Of a stretch of 64,000 nucleotides of DNA, positions 35,801 to 43,219 are shown one piece after another (position 1 is the stretch's first letter; each line of letters starts with the position of its first letter). The DNA lies in IMG/VR virus record IMGVR_UViG_3300044591_000896, positions 51,480 to 115,479 of that record; one strand, written 5' to 3'. The notes below the pieces were generated by a model. It worked only from the letters and a program-made list of their open reading frames with translations. It had not been told where the DNA came from and made no database searches. The position numbers and the translations under genes are program-made. The DNA is from a virus.

Positions 35801-38800
35801 GCCACCAGATACAGGTCCGCCCTTTTCTCTGCCCTCTAAGCCAAATATTAATTTCTTTAGCTCTTCTGTTAATGGAGTATCTTTTCTAGATTCCCAATTT
35901 GTGTATCTTCTCTTAAGAATATCTCTATCTATTGCAGATAATACTCTTCTTCCTTCTGGTGCGGAAATTGTAGAAGACGCAGCTGATCTAATGACTGAGT
36001 CCATAATGTCTGGCTCTAGTGCTTTTAATAATTGTCCTTGTGCATTTTTAGCATAGCCATATGGCATTTCTTTTGCAAGTGCTTCTGCAAACTTGTCATA
36101 AAGAATTCTTTGTGTTCTCTTTGTTAATCCGCTAGAAGCAAATAGCTTTTCTGCCATTCCTATTTCTAGTGATGTTACTCCCCATCCGCCAGTTGTATTC
36201 TTGCCAAACCCTGCACCAATTCTACGCATAGCAAGAGATTTAATAACATTGATTAATCCACCGCCATTAAATCCATTAGCATCAGATTTAAATGCCATAT
36301 CACTTAGGCTTACAGCGTGGCCTTTTTGTCTTGCTCTTAATGCTGCAGCTTCTTCTAATTTAGCAAGCGCTGCTGGTGTTAATGATTTTGGAGCTGTTGG
36401 TTTGACTGCTGAATGTATGCCATGAAACTCTTTCCAGTTTACATGCCTTGCATCTTCAAGTCTTTTTATCATTGCAGCATAAACTTCTTCTTCTCTTGGA
36501 GTTAGACCTTTAAAGCCAGCAATTGTTTCTTTTAGTCTAGGAAGGACTTCATCAATTTCATTAAGCATCGATTGCTGATATTGCTGAGGGGTCATTCCTC
36601 TTGGAATGTCTACTGTTGATTCTGCAAAAAATCTCTTTGCTCCGCCCTTTACGCCAAGTAAATTAATTCTTGCTTGTTCTGCAACTGATGGCATATCGTC
36701 TGCATATGATCTTAAACCAGAAGCTGTTTTAAATACACCCATAGTTCCGCCGTCTGCAACAAAACTTCCTCCAATGTTGCCAGGTGATAAGTCTTTATCT
36801 CCTCTTAATGCTGATGCAAGTAACTGCTGGAAGTACTCCTGCTCTGACATTTCTTTTGGTAAGCTTGCAAATCTTGGATCATAAGGTGATTCAAGAACAA
36901 GAAGCTTTCTTTTACCTGCTGGATCTGTTGGGTCTATCATTACCCTTATTTCCTGCTGAGGAGGTGTTAATCTATGTGCGCCTTGGTGTATTGCATTATA
37001 TCTTTGCTCAGCAAGTGCAGCAGTTTCATCAAGGACTGGCTTAACAAATACTCTTGTTCCATCTGGCTTTGTGTATACTCCGCCCACTCCTTCAACTGGG
37101 AAGCTGTGTCCTTTTGTATCTTCTTCTTTCTTTCCAAAGTTAGTTGGTTCTTCTTTTGCAAAACGACTCTTGTTAACTGCTTCTGTCGTCTGCTCCATAA
37201 CCTCTCTACGTTTTCTTTGCTCTTGAACCTGCTTAATTGATTTAGGCATTCCAAGGAATAATCTTCCATAGTTAGCTTTTCTCTTTTTAATGATTCCGCC
37301 CATTGCAAAGCCATCAAGCATCATATGAGCAAATGCTCCATCTTCACCATTAATCTTTAGTTCTTTAGGATTATATGTTTCATAAGAGCCCATAAAGTTT
37401 GTACCAAACTCTTCATTTTTTGTTATTAAAGTATCAAGATCAGATGTTCTATATGGACTTATTGCTGTTGCACCCTGAAATCCAGAGGAGTGGTTTCCTG
37501 GATCTTTGAACCCTCTTCTCTGCCCAGGTACATTTAAAGAATCAATATATCTTTTTCTTAGCCCTAGCTGATCTGCTATTTTAAGGTACTCTGCGTGTTG
37601 AGCTTGTGCAAATAGTCTTTCTCCAATAAGCGAGTCTCCATGTGATGCAAGATTTGATACGATACCGTCTCTTGCCTCTAGCACAAGTCTATCAGCCAAC
37701 TCGTCATCTATTTTATTTACTTTTAAAAATCTTCTTAGTGCTGGTAGTGCCTCTGAAGGGGGAAGGAACATTATGTCATCTATTATTTCTTGTGGCTTAG
37801 CTGTCCCCGCATTTATCTTTGAATTTGTTGTTTTTCTAGTATTCAGTCCCCAGTTTCCAACAAAGAAGTATCCATTTTTATTTCCAAGAACTCCTCTTCT
37901 TGGTGCAGCAGCTCCAAATACGCCTTCAACATAATCATGAGCATCATCTGCGTCAGTTCTATGCTCTCTTCCAAGCCTTATTTGTGGCGAAAGGTTTGCT
38001 AAATCATCTGCTGACTTTGCTTTCTTTCTTTTAAACAAACTCTTTAATGCATCAAATCTTCCATAGTTGTGCTTGCCAGAAACAATTGGTCCGCCTAAGA
38101 TTCCGCCTGCATTTCTAAATTGAATTCTTTGTCCGTTATTTGCTGCCTCTAGTATAGGCAACATCTCTTGTGTTTGTTCTGGTGTAAATACTGTCTCATA
38201 TGGAGTCAGCATTGCATCAATCATTCCGCCACGGTTATATGGCTTACTCTTTTTTGCATATTCCACTAGCTGTGGATTATTTCTTGTTGCATCTTGATTT
38301 AATACAAAACCACCAACTGGTATTTTTGCCATTGTGTTGTCATAGTTTACACTCTTGTCACCAGGTACAACTGGGCCATCTTCTAATGTGTATACATATC
38401 CACCATCATTAAAGCCTCTAAGTGGACCTCTCTTTGGAAGAATAATTCTTGGCTTAGTTGTTTCTATGCTGTATCCGCCGCCAGAAGTTCTAACACCTAA
38501 TCCTTCTGCAACCTTATCGACAAGAGCTGCTGTCTCTGGCTTATGGAACATTTCTTTCATGTTGGACTTGCCAGTTACTGGATCAACCACTGGCTGGCTA
38601 GTAAATGGTACTGTAGTTAGATTTATTCCTCTTCCCATACCAGCGGCAACCTGTGCAGCTGTTTCTGCCATCATAACTTCAATGGTTGCATTTAATGAAA
38701 TAATTTTTGCTCTTGCTTGATCTACAGTGATTACACCTTGCTGTAGCTGTCTTACAATCATAGCTCCTTCATCTGCAGCCAATTGTGTGAGCTGTTGCAT

Positions 38801-41158
38801 CTGTGGAAGCATTGCTTGGTATACTGAAGATAACTCATGTGTAACTGTGCCAGTTGCTGCTACTTCGGTCTTTAATAATGAAAGCTCTGCTTGTGACTGT
38901 GTAGCAATTGCTGCTGTCATAGCATGCCATTTAGCAGCTTCTGCAGCTACGATTCCCGTAGAAACTCCACTTATAGATGTTACGCCAGGAACTCTTGGAA
39001 GATCCTGATCCATATACATCTGTGGGTTGTTGCTTACTCTAACATTTACTGGACCTGGGTTTGGAACAACGCCAAATATGGTTCCTGGCTGCTGTATAGC
39101 TGCAGGTATGGTGTGTGCAAATTGTCTGCTATAAGGAGCCCCTATAAACTTGCTATCTTTATCTGCCATTCTTTCTGCATTTGCTGCAACGCCTGTTGGA
39201 GACAATACTGTTGCTCCACCCATTGTACTTATACTTGAGCTTGTTGCAACTGCTGAATTTAATGCGCTTGCCTTCAATCTATCAAATGACGCTGCAAGAT
39301 TATTAACTGCTGTCTCTAATGCTATTGCAGCTTGTGCATCACTAAAGAATGATTTTTCTACAACCTTACCAGCTTCTGCTGCTGCCATCATTTCAGGTGT
39401 TAATAATTTAAATCCTGAGCCACCCTTAAATAATTGCTTTAGATGGAATACTCCCTTGATAATATATCCAAGGAAGTTTCCAAGCACACCAGTAAGCATG
39501 ATAAGTGGTCCTGCAAATGCTGTTAGTCCACCAAGGAATGTCAGTAATGACTTGATTGGTCCTGGTAGATTTTCTACAAACTTAATTATTCCGCTGATTG
39601 TTTTTAATACAAATGTGCTTATCTTTAAGAACTGATCACCGACGCCTGCAAGTTCTGCCTTAATTGTTTCAAGTGCTCTTTTGTATTGTCCAGATGCAGA
39701 CTCTGTCATAGCCTTTAATTCTCGGTCTGCTATACTTGCTAGCTCTTCTGTGCTTGCTTTCATCAAATCTAATACTTGTAAAGTTTGTGAGCCCTCTTTT
39801 CCAAGGTTATTAAATAAAGCTCCCATACGAGCAAACTGGAATTTTCCAAAAAGTTGCTCAATTGCCTGAGCTTTTTGTAACGGATCTAGCTTATCTAATG
39901 ATGCTTGTAGTGCTAATATTGTTGCAGTTACATCTCCAGCATTACTCTTTACAATTGATCCAAGATCAATTCCAAATCCCATAAACATTTCTTTTGCAAC
40001 TTTAGTTGGGTTAATAAGTGATGCAAGAGATGACTTAATGGCATTAGCACCTTCTGATGCATTTACTCCGCCTTCTTTCATTGCAGTTAAATAAAGAGCA
40101 AGATCTTGAACGTTTCCACCAAGAGATTCAATTACTGGTCCTGCTTTTGGAATTGCTTCAACTAAATCCGCAAGAGATGTTGAGGTCTGGTTTTCAACTG
40201 CGTTAAGGAAGTTAATTGATTGTGCTAACTCATCATTGCTTTGTTTAAATGCATTTTGAATAGCAAGAGTTGCTTTCATTGCATCTTGTCTATCTACTTC
40301 ACCAAGGATAGAAAGTCTTGTTGTTTCTTGCGTTGATACAAGCAGGTCATTTCCTTGCTTGCCAGTTGCTGCAATATCCGCTGCTAATGCGATTGTTTCT
40401 TTATATGATGCACCATAGATAGACGCTAATTCTTTTGCTGTCTCCTCGACATCTTTTCTAACTTGCTTTAGTTCTGCAGAAGATGTTTCTGCTAAACCAC
40501 CGTAAACCTTTGTAAGTCTAACTAGCTGCTGGTCTGCTTCTAGGAATGCTTTTTGTGCTGCCGCACCAAATGCCATCATTGGAACTGTTAATCCAACTGT
40601 TAACTGGCGTCCTGCCCACTGTGTATTTTTACCCCAGTTGATAAGCTGGTTGGATCCATCAAGCATCACCTTGTTAAGAATTGATGCCTCTTGTCTTAAT
40701 AAAGCAGTTCTATTTTTTAAAAGATCTAGTCCATTAGCTACGTGGACATTGTATTGCATTTGCCCCTGGGCATTTCTTCCCAGGGGTTGCAATACAGCTT
40801 GTTCCATTAATACTTGCTGCTTAGCAAGATCTTTAATTAATGTACTTGTTTTTCTTGTGTGTCCTTGCCAGACTCCAAAGTACTCGCCAAGTTTCATTCG
40901 GCCAGTATCTAGCCTCTTTCCAAACTTTTGTACATCAGATTCAAGTGTTACAAAGTGTGAAGAAAATTGTCCAGTTGCTCGCATTGTTTCGGCAAATGAA
41001 CGATTCATTCTGCCTACTTCATTAGATAGGTTTCTATCTAATCCAATGGTTGTAGCTTGAAGTTTAACTAACTCGGCGGTTACGGCTCTTAACTGCGCTG
41101 TTAAACTTGAAAAGTTTGCCGTCGCAGTTATGTTCGTATTAATATTTTGTTCAGCCAA
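29879..41158 (-). CDS. giant tape-measure protein with inserted domains
   Basis: A 3,759-residue protein setting tail length and travelling through the tail with the DNA; at about 0.15 nm per residue it predicts a tail near 0.5 µm. Residues about 175-480 match the conserved phage tape-measure domain (WAGRQLTVGLTVPMMAFGAA onward). Hydrophobic segments lie near 533-575, 1823-1880 and 1920-1950. A long coiled coil spans about 2280-2430. Linkers with GG-x-x-x...NYG recur at about 1020, 1290 and 1815, separating inserted domains. One (about 1340-1610) is kinase-like and one (about 3390-3490) is ADP-ribosyltransferase-like. The start is TTG with GGAG eight bases before it. Confidence 0.93.
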   Translation of the reverse strand: MAEQNINTNITATANFSSLTAQLRAVTAELVKLQATTIGLDRNLSNEVGRMNRSFAETMRATGQFSSHFVTLESDVQKFGKRLDTGRMKLGEYFGVWQGHTRKTSTLIKDLAKQQVLMEQAVLQPLGRNAQGQMQYNVHVANGLDLLKNRTALLRQEASILNKVMLDGSNQLINWGKNTQWAGRQLTVGLTVPMMAFGAAAQKAFLEADQQLVRLTKVYGGLAETSSAELKQVRKDVEETAKELASIYGASYKETIALAADIAATGKQGNDLLVSTQETTRLSILGEVDRQDAMKATLAIQNAFKQSNDELAQSINFLNAVENQTSTSLADLVEAIPKAGPVIESLGGNVQDLALYLTAMKEGGVNASEGANAIKSSLASLINPTKVAKEMFMGFGIDLGSIVKSNAGDVTATILALQASLDKLDPLQKAQAIEQLFGKFQFARMGALFNNLGKEGSQTLQVLDLMKASTEELASIADRELKAMTESASGQYKRALETIKAELAGVGDQFLKISTFVLKTISGIIKFVENLPGPIKSLLTFLGGLTAFAGPLIMLTGVLGNFLGYIIKGVFHLKQLFKGGSGFKLLTPEMMAAAEAGKVVEKSFFSDAQAAIALETAVNNLAASFDRLKASALNSAVATSSSISTMGGATVLSPTGVAANAERMADKDSKFIGAPYSRQFAHTIPAAIQQPGTIFGVVPNPGPVNVRVSNNPQMYMDQDLPRVPGVTSISGVSTGIVAAEAAKWHAMTAAIATQSQAELSLLKTEVAATGTVTHELSSVYQAMLPQMQQLTQLAADEGAMIVRQLQQGVITVDQARAKIISLNATIEVMMAETAAQVAAGMGRGINLTTVPFTSQPVVDPVTGKSNMKEMFHKPETAALVDKVAEGLGVRTSGGGYSIETTKPRIILPKRGPLRGFNDGGYVYTLEDGPVVPGDKSVNYDNTMAKIPVGGFVLNQDATRNNPQLVEYAKKSKPYNRGGMIDAMLTPYETVFTPEQTQEMLPILEAANNGQRIQFRNAGGILGGPIVSGKHNYGRFDALKSLFKRKKAKSADDLANLSPQIRLGREHRTDADDAHDYVEGVFGAAAPRRGVLGNKNGYFFVGNWGLNTRKTTNSKINAGTAKPQEIIDDIMFLPPSEALPALRRFLKVNKIDDELADRLVLEARDGIVSNLASHGDSLIGERLFAQAQHAEYLKIADQLGLRKRYIDSLNVPGQRRGFKDPGNHSSGFQGATAISPYRTSDLDTLITKNEEFGTNFMGSYETYNPKELKINGEDGAFAHMMLDGFAMGGIIKKRKANYGRLFLGMPKSIKQVQEQRKRREVMEQTTEAVNKSRFAKEEPTNFGKKEEDTKGHSFPVEGVGGVYTKPDGTRVFVKPVLDETAALAEQRYNAIHQGAHRLTPPQQEIRVMIDPTDPAGKRKLLVLESPYDPRFASLPKEMSEQEYFQQLLASALRGDKDLSPGNIGGSFVADGGTMGVFKTASGLRSYADDMPSVAEQARINLLGVKGGAKRFFAESTVDIPRGMTPQQYQQSMLNEIDEVLPRLKETIAGFKGLTPREEEVYAAMIKRLEDARHVNWKEFHGIHSAVKPTAPKSLTPAALAKLEEAAALRARQKGHAVSLSDMAFKSDANGFNGGGLINVIKSLAMRRIGAGFGKNTTGGWGVTSLEIGMAEKLFASSGLTKRTQRILYDKFAEALAKEMPYGYAKNAQGQLLKALEPDIMDSVIRSAASSTISAPEGRRVLSAIDRDILKRRYTNWESRKDTPLTEELKKLIFGLEGREKGGPVSGGTPYIVGEKGPELFVPMNSGGIVPNHALGGMIRTGKYNYGALGPVASIVAQQALPLAAFMLLPKALEKLGIASEKSNLILNGIFAVMTAGSIYKGVKTAKAAKAAKAAGSVVDDAAETAVATKSVSKFAQSLAKLRLVGMAIPGWGKVAVVALTTLATVSYGAWENARKARLASQEAFDVNEKQAKQLGIAYVSLTDKIKKATDAAQAQSQLTKVKAAGSTAIGGGINMSVKELNALQKKAKETQGDIVSMFNDLDKNDVTKAATALKVQLVAAGKSAQDAAREIYSIISISNKASQATEAVSSTEFLKIVDRASAAKVAIDTFVKSMNASDVDKKEIAASFSGGLDAIQLYYQSLVGVKDASGKAKSQVEALNDTIAHMNANKSNQQDIGDNILNTLIQENPLYKDILNSTDSMVDAWAKIQLYTNGVTADLSDISGEEAQGLLQVVNAISQAATEMTTNANLMNNPIDAIAEYGAAAKKAYDDAKKASDDATKNAQKNADAEIKALDKKIEKINEEADARIRAIEDQAEKQDYLTEVQKEQLNYQQALLSGDMSRAAQSQLNIQSLTNERQKTLSINAIQDKRDAEVKKLEAQKAGVQERLIKLQERANKLQEIANAKQKEYASVQALQQSIATTLSKAAITTDEGTIALLAEALRSDVAALAALGSDGAKAAKTVTSGVPTSKGSTIVTPGGQPIVQPGKQDWVAYLKSLTNDPGGPANSTVEYAKTYFEKFGTHVEDFGLYVKTLTGLDEVNGTRTIPLSKLRGEIKKDPENPNDYNKMEYFTADGKSVGKGAKGRAKYFENPEKPMSGEAYIYPNSKVNRGALNGVQDINLALYNKGVKTPLVQDGLKYEHNGSVTKGGKVVGYWGYNIPNVGFRSYATGGPVKNFEWGGNVKGPGTGTSDSIPAWLSNGEYVIKEKAVKQYGVSFFDGLNAQKLAGGGPVGLGSPSPINSGYLNKGGMIPGFAEGGWLSRFNPLNWFSNAGSAYVTGMQNHGAKKLDYRAPEYKTSLSQSEKNATALEALKEISMYNTAGRIAQGNAGAMDYASIIPFIRPTRAIRSTRNKLEALKLMKQGVHNSPNPNLADELLHPLEYQAQKEQTLGNFTHFSSSPKYQAGNPRYGSNSYKTKLDVKAIMTILKSKGFASSTDMAKKYGLTEGMYGVKFNHPAVQAAMKDGYIGTKYMIGNETAGQFAPFYTGVKNHPLGRIKGFHDGGPVGHKHDSTNVMSAPKWTKLDGKKHYVYDKLSGGFGISVIDTKGMTLDQLNARYIDKGVYTESQSKNKSSSNNSPYSYGPAVGDGLFRGFSVPWLDALGIKGLMQTGNKIFRGGKESEFFGKPNKGDYANAALFPLNFLVGKTKAAKSISKYPLDVAAPSAKMLGSAALRAVQQTPKGILNTLRSVLWKTVGATKVGKEALYKIPKIAGFRPYSPKGVPSVFTNTADYVRRTGKSFFDDITNRPRILPSRTGAPGGAKAWDDWADLSNVGKTNPQEAFGELFGLLSNLTKATTLNPIAKIGSKVKSKITSGIDAKKNSFKFFKEFILPAKSSFNPKQAISNFLYRYTPYGTMKARKILEMGGREGSWSPSAVDPSSGPEMFETLKELSMRPFYHGGILPETLLDRSVPGVLGNAVDDMFAAKHSMFGNLFDFDLFTTASKGMSSSYSKTKNTVNVFSEEAGNIYEMFFKKLTGRKTLDLRGGQKSIWSQSKRAYAALESFLAKTHGMETARLMLAGERIPGQAFSSLGRARDSFLQGENLRLAFTKLGPKGFKYLIDTIVHEGGRNTNSVSHPVVASLAPQKVVSGFKKILDGRDLGFFDSLNLSKVGFTKISSELEKTLTEIVTRAADQKERLGKVLPFLKAGHFAEGGMAGGKFNIPKFETGINNVPADMLAMLHKNEAVVPANMNPFNPNANNATMGGGVYNITNNINGFDGDINALSDMVTRKTVESMKTMSKISVKSMGESRSLGSGLEVRA

Positions 41159-41163
41159 GTAAT

Positions 41164-41529
41164 TTACTCCTTTGAGTATCCTAATCCTGCTCCAACACCA
41201 AAGCCAGCTTCTGCTGCAAATGGGCCTTGTAATGAAACCACATCATCTCCTGATGCTTCTATTCCAAGTGCCCTTCTTTGTATGTCTTCAAAGGTAGGAC
41301 CTTTGTTTTCTTCTTCTTCACCATCTAACTCAATGCCTTGAATTGCTGCTAAGAACTTTCTTTTTTCTGACTCACTTTTCTGCATTGACTTAAATGTTTG
41401 AACAAGTTCTGGCATTGAGAGGCTTTCTTCTAGCTCTTCGTAATTTTTCCAATTACCTAAAAGAAAAACTTCTCCTAATAAAGCGGCTAAATCTAGTTCT
41501 GCCCAGCCAGAACCGCTGCCGCTAGAAGG
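41164..41529 (-). CDS. tail assembly chaperone, -1 frameshift extension
   Basis: Read after a -1 shift at the slippery site, this frame adds 121 residues to the first 99 of the upstream chaperone, giving a 220-residue fusion. The added part begins PSSGSGSGWAELDLAALLGE and ends in GVGAGLGYSKE. The frame is open from the slippery site to the stop just before the tape measure. An internal ATG at 41415 is present, but frameshifting is the usual mode for this gene pair. The fusion would coat the tape measure during tail assembly. Confidence 0.82.
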   Translation of the reverse strand, partial: PSSGSGSGWAELDLAALLGEVFLLGNWKNYEELEESLSMPELVQTFKSMQKSESEKRKFLAAIQGIELDGEEEENKGPTFEDIQRRALGIEASGDDVVSLQGPFAAEAGFGVGAGLGYSKE

Positions 41530-41825
41530 TTTGGGTCGTCCATCTTAATTCCACCACATACTTCTAGGATGCGGTTAATTGTTGGAACATCTAGAACATC
41601 TTCAAAAGCATCTACATCTTTTACCAAGTCTGGTAACTGCTTTTCTAGTGCTACTGCACATGCTTCAATAAGGATTGTTAATGTTTCGTCTTCTGTAGTT
41701 ACGTCTGCTGTCTTTTGGATAACAACCATAAACTTTCTAAGCTCTTTAATTGTTAAAGGCTTTAGCTTTACGGTTACGCCATTTTGTAGAGTAATTTCTT
41801 CTACGCTATATACTGTTGTTGCCAA
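41493..41825 (-). CDS. tail assembly chaperone (short form)
   Basis: A 110-residue acidic helical protein placed between the tail-tube and tape-measure genes, the conserved position of the G protein of lambda. It begins with TTG after a strong AGGAGGATTC ribosome site. The sequence EITLQNGVTVKLKPLTIKEL is typical of this family. Near its 3' end the ribosome can shift -1 to make the long form; most product is expected to be this short form. It has its own promoter downstream of the tail-tube terminator. Confidence 0.85.
   Translation of the reverse strand: MATTVYSVEEITLQNGVTVKLKPLTIKELRKFMVVIQKTADVTTEDETLTILIEACAVALEKQLPDLVKDVDAFEDVLDVPTINRILEVCGGIKMDDPNLLAAAVLAGQN
41529..41535 (-). other. 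-1 ribosomal frameshift slippery site CCCAAAC
   Basis: On the minus strand the zero frame reads GAC-CCA-AAC, i.e. C-CCA-AAC, a canonical X-XXY-YYZ heptamer. Shifting back one base opens the frame that runs to 41164. It lies in the last dozen codons of the short chaperone, as in lambda G/GT and many siphophages. Confidence 0.85.
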
Positions 41826-41855
41826 TTTGAATCCTCCTAGGATCTAGTCTTAATT

Positions 41856-41864
41856 ATTGTATCA
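41856..41864 (-). promoter_or_regulatory. promoter of the tail-chaperone/tape-measure operon
   Basis: TGA-TACAAT on the minus strand, with TTGTGC 17 bases upstream of the hexamer (41884-41879), about 30 bases before the chaperone start. It lies just past the terminator that follows the tail-tube gene, so chaperones and tape measure can be set independently of the abundant tube protein. Confidence 0.6.
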
Positions 41865-41888
41865 TATAGATTTTATCAGCACAAATAG

Positions 41889-41911
41889 AAAATCCCCCCA
41901 TTTCTGGGGGG
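41889..41911 (-). terminator. terminator after the tail-tube gene
   Basis: CCCCCC-AGAAAT-GGGGGG followed by ATTTTC on the minus strand, 25 bases past the stop of the tail-tube gene. It is a strong hairpin with a short U-tract, suited to attenuating read-through after a high-copy structural gene. Confidence 0.75.
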
Positions 41912-41935
41912 ACTGACTATAATTAAATTAATTAA

Positions 41936-42601
41936 TTAGTTCTTTGTAACACGGTCAATGATCTTGCCGTATTCTGATCCTGCGTAATTACCGTCTGGAA
42001 GCAAACGGAATGTTACTGGGAATGTTGTTGCTGCGTTACGAGCAAGTGAGAATTGTGACTGCTGTACAGACAATACTCTACGTGCGTAGTATACACGCTC
42101 TGTGTTTGGTGTTACTTCAGTTGGAGCCTGTCCAATTGCAAATAGCTGACGCTCTGTTGGAGCAACTCCAAGAGCACCTGCCTCAAGGCCAAGAACTTCG
42201 TCAACGTTATCGTTTGCAGATGCTCCCTTTGAGAGTGTGCCTGACTTTGTTGATGACGCCTGACCAAATACGGCCATAACGTTCTCTAGTGTACCTTCTG
42301 CTAATTCTGTTGCAATCATAACTTCCATTGACTCCTTGAATAGCTTTGCTGTATCAAGAAGCTGATCTACTGTTACTGAACCGTATGATGGGTTGTAAGT
42401 AATCTGAAGACCGTTGTTTGTGAAACCTACGTTACGAACTGCTGCTGATGCATCTAGTGCAACTGCAGCCTTTGCTCCCTTTGTGAAAGCAACTGTTCCC
42501 TTGTCTAACATGTTTTCTACGTATGCTGCATCAGTTGAATCTTTTGTTGAAAGATAAAGTGGTGATGCACCGACTAGAATATTTTTGGCGTTTAGTGCCA
42601 T
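41936..42601 (-). CDS. major tail (tube) protein
   Basis: A 221-residue beta-rich protein. The sequence VTVDQLLDTAKLFKESMEVM and the C-terminal FPVTFRLLPDGNYAGSEYG resemble actinophage tail-tube subunits. It lies between the tail-terminator-like gene and the chaperone pair, has a very strong ribosome site (TAGGAGGTAGT) and is followed by a terminator, all expected of the most abundant tail protein. Codon use looks selective, which fits high expression. Confidence 0.85.
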   Translation of the reverse strand: MALNAKNILVGASPLYLSTKDSTDAAYVENMLDKGTVAFTKGAKAAVALDASAAVRNVGFTNNGLQITYNPSYGSVTVDQLLDTAKLFKESMEVMIATELAEGTLENVMAVFGQASSTKSGTLSKGASANDNVDEVLGLEAGALGVAPTERQLFAIGQAPTEVTPNTERVYYARRVLSVQQSQFSLARNAATTFPVTFRLLPDGNYAGSEYGKIIDRVTKN

Positions 42602-42712
42602 TTTACTACCTCCTATTAAATAAATATATATATTGATTTATAAAAATCAAAAGTGCTGGCTAGGCTCTTTTCCTCTAGGACAATTCTAGAGTATAATGCC
42701 CCCAAATGCAAC
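42602..42712 (-). promoter_or_regulatory. structured AT-rich leader of the tail-tube gene
   Basis: This 111-base gap holds no gene. It contains two dyads, CTCTAG-AATTGTC-CTAGAG and TTGATT-TTTATA-AATCAA, then an unpaired AT run and the AGGAGGT ribosome site. I found no convincing -35/-10 pair. A structured leader could stabilise this abundant message or hold an unrecognised promoter. Confidence 0.4.
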
Positions 42713-43219
42713 CTAAATAAATCTTCCGCCTGGGCCTGTGACTCTTGAATATTTGACCTCTATTATAATATCTGCTGAAAAGAATCCCTGTATCTCTTCT
42801 GAAGGGGCCGTGGCTGAGGCTTCCAGGATCATAGTATTATGGAATATCAAATTAGACTCTGAGCTAAATTCATTTACATCTCTGGCCGAATCATCCATTC
42901 TTCTAAATACATCTAGCATCAGGTTTCTGATCTCATTTATATCTGCCACGTCAATTGCATATATTGTAAATATAATCTTTTCGCAAGACAATAGCCATAT
43001 GTCTTCATACGTTAGGCCTATCTTATCGTAGACTATATGCTTTTTCCCGCTTAAAAATTGATTAAGTTCTGGCTGTTGCTGTACTGGAATAATAGGTATT
43101 ATTTCTTGGCCAAGGTTATCGCTGTAATAATCATTAGCATCAAACACGCCAGATTCAGTCAGCTCTTTCCATAGGTATTTTCTTATTTCGTATATTGAGT
43201 CTACTTTATATTTTGTCAT
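42713..43219 (-). CDS. putative tail terminator / head-tail joining protein
   Basis: A 168-residue protein between the neck genes and the tail-tube gene, where the tail terminator usually sits. It has a mixed alpha/beta pattern, with a helix-strand layout (KKHIVYDKIGLTYEDIWLLS) and central strands IIFTIYAIDVAD that fit the tail-terminator fold. It overlaps the upstream gene by four bases. The assignment is by synteny. Confidence 0.6.
   Translation of the reverse strand: MTKYKVDSIYEIRKYLWKELTESGVFDANDYYSDNLGQEIIPIIPVQQQPELNQFLSGKKHIVYDKIGLTYEDIWLLSCEKIIFTIYAIDVADINEIRNLMLDVFRRMDDSARDVNEFSSESNLIFHNTMILEASATAPSEEIQGFFSADIIIEVKYSRVTGPGGRFI

Noticed and set aside
38147-38900. Several plus-strand frames of 90-160 codons across the tape-measure gene
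   Set aside because: They arise from the biased composition of the opposite coding strand; no ribosome sites or homology.
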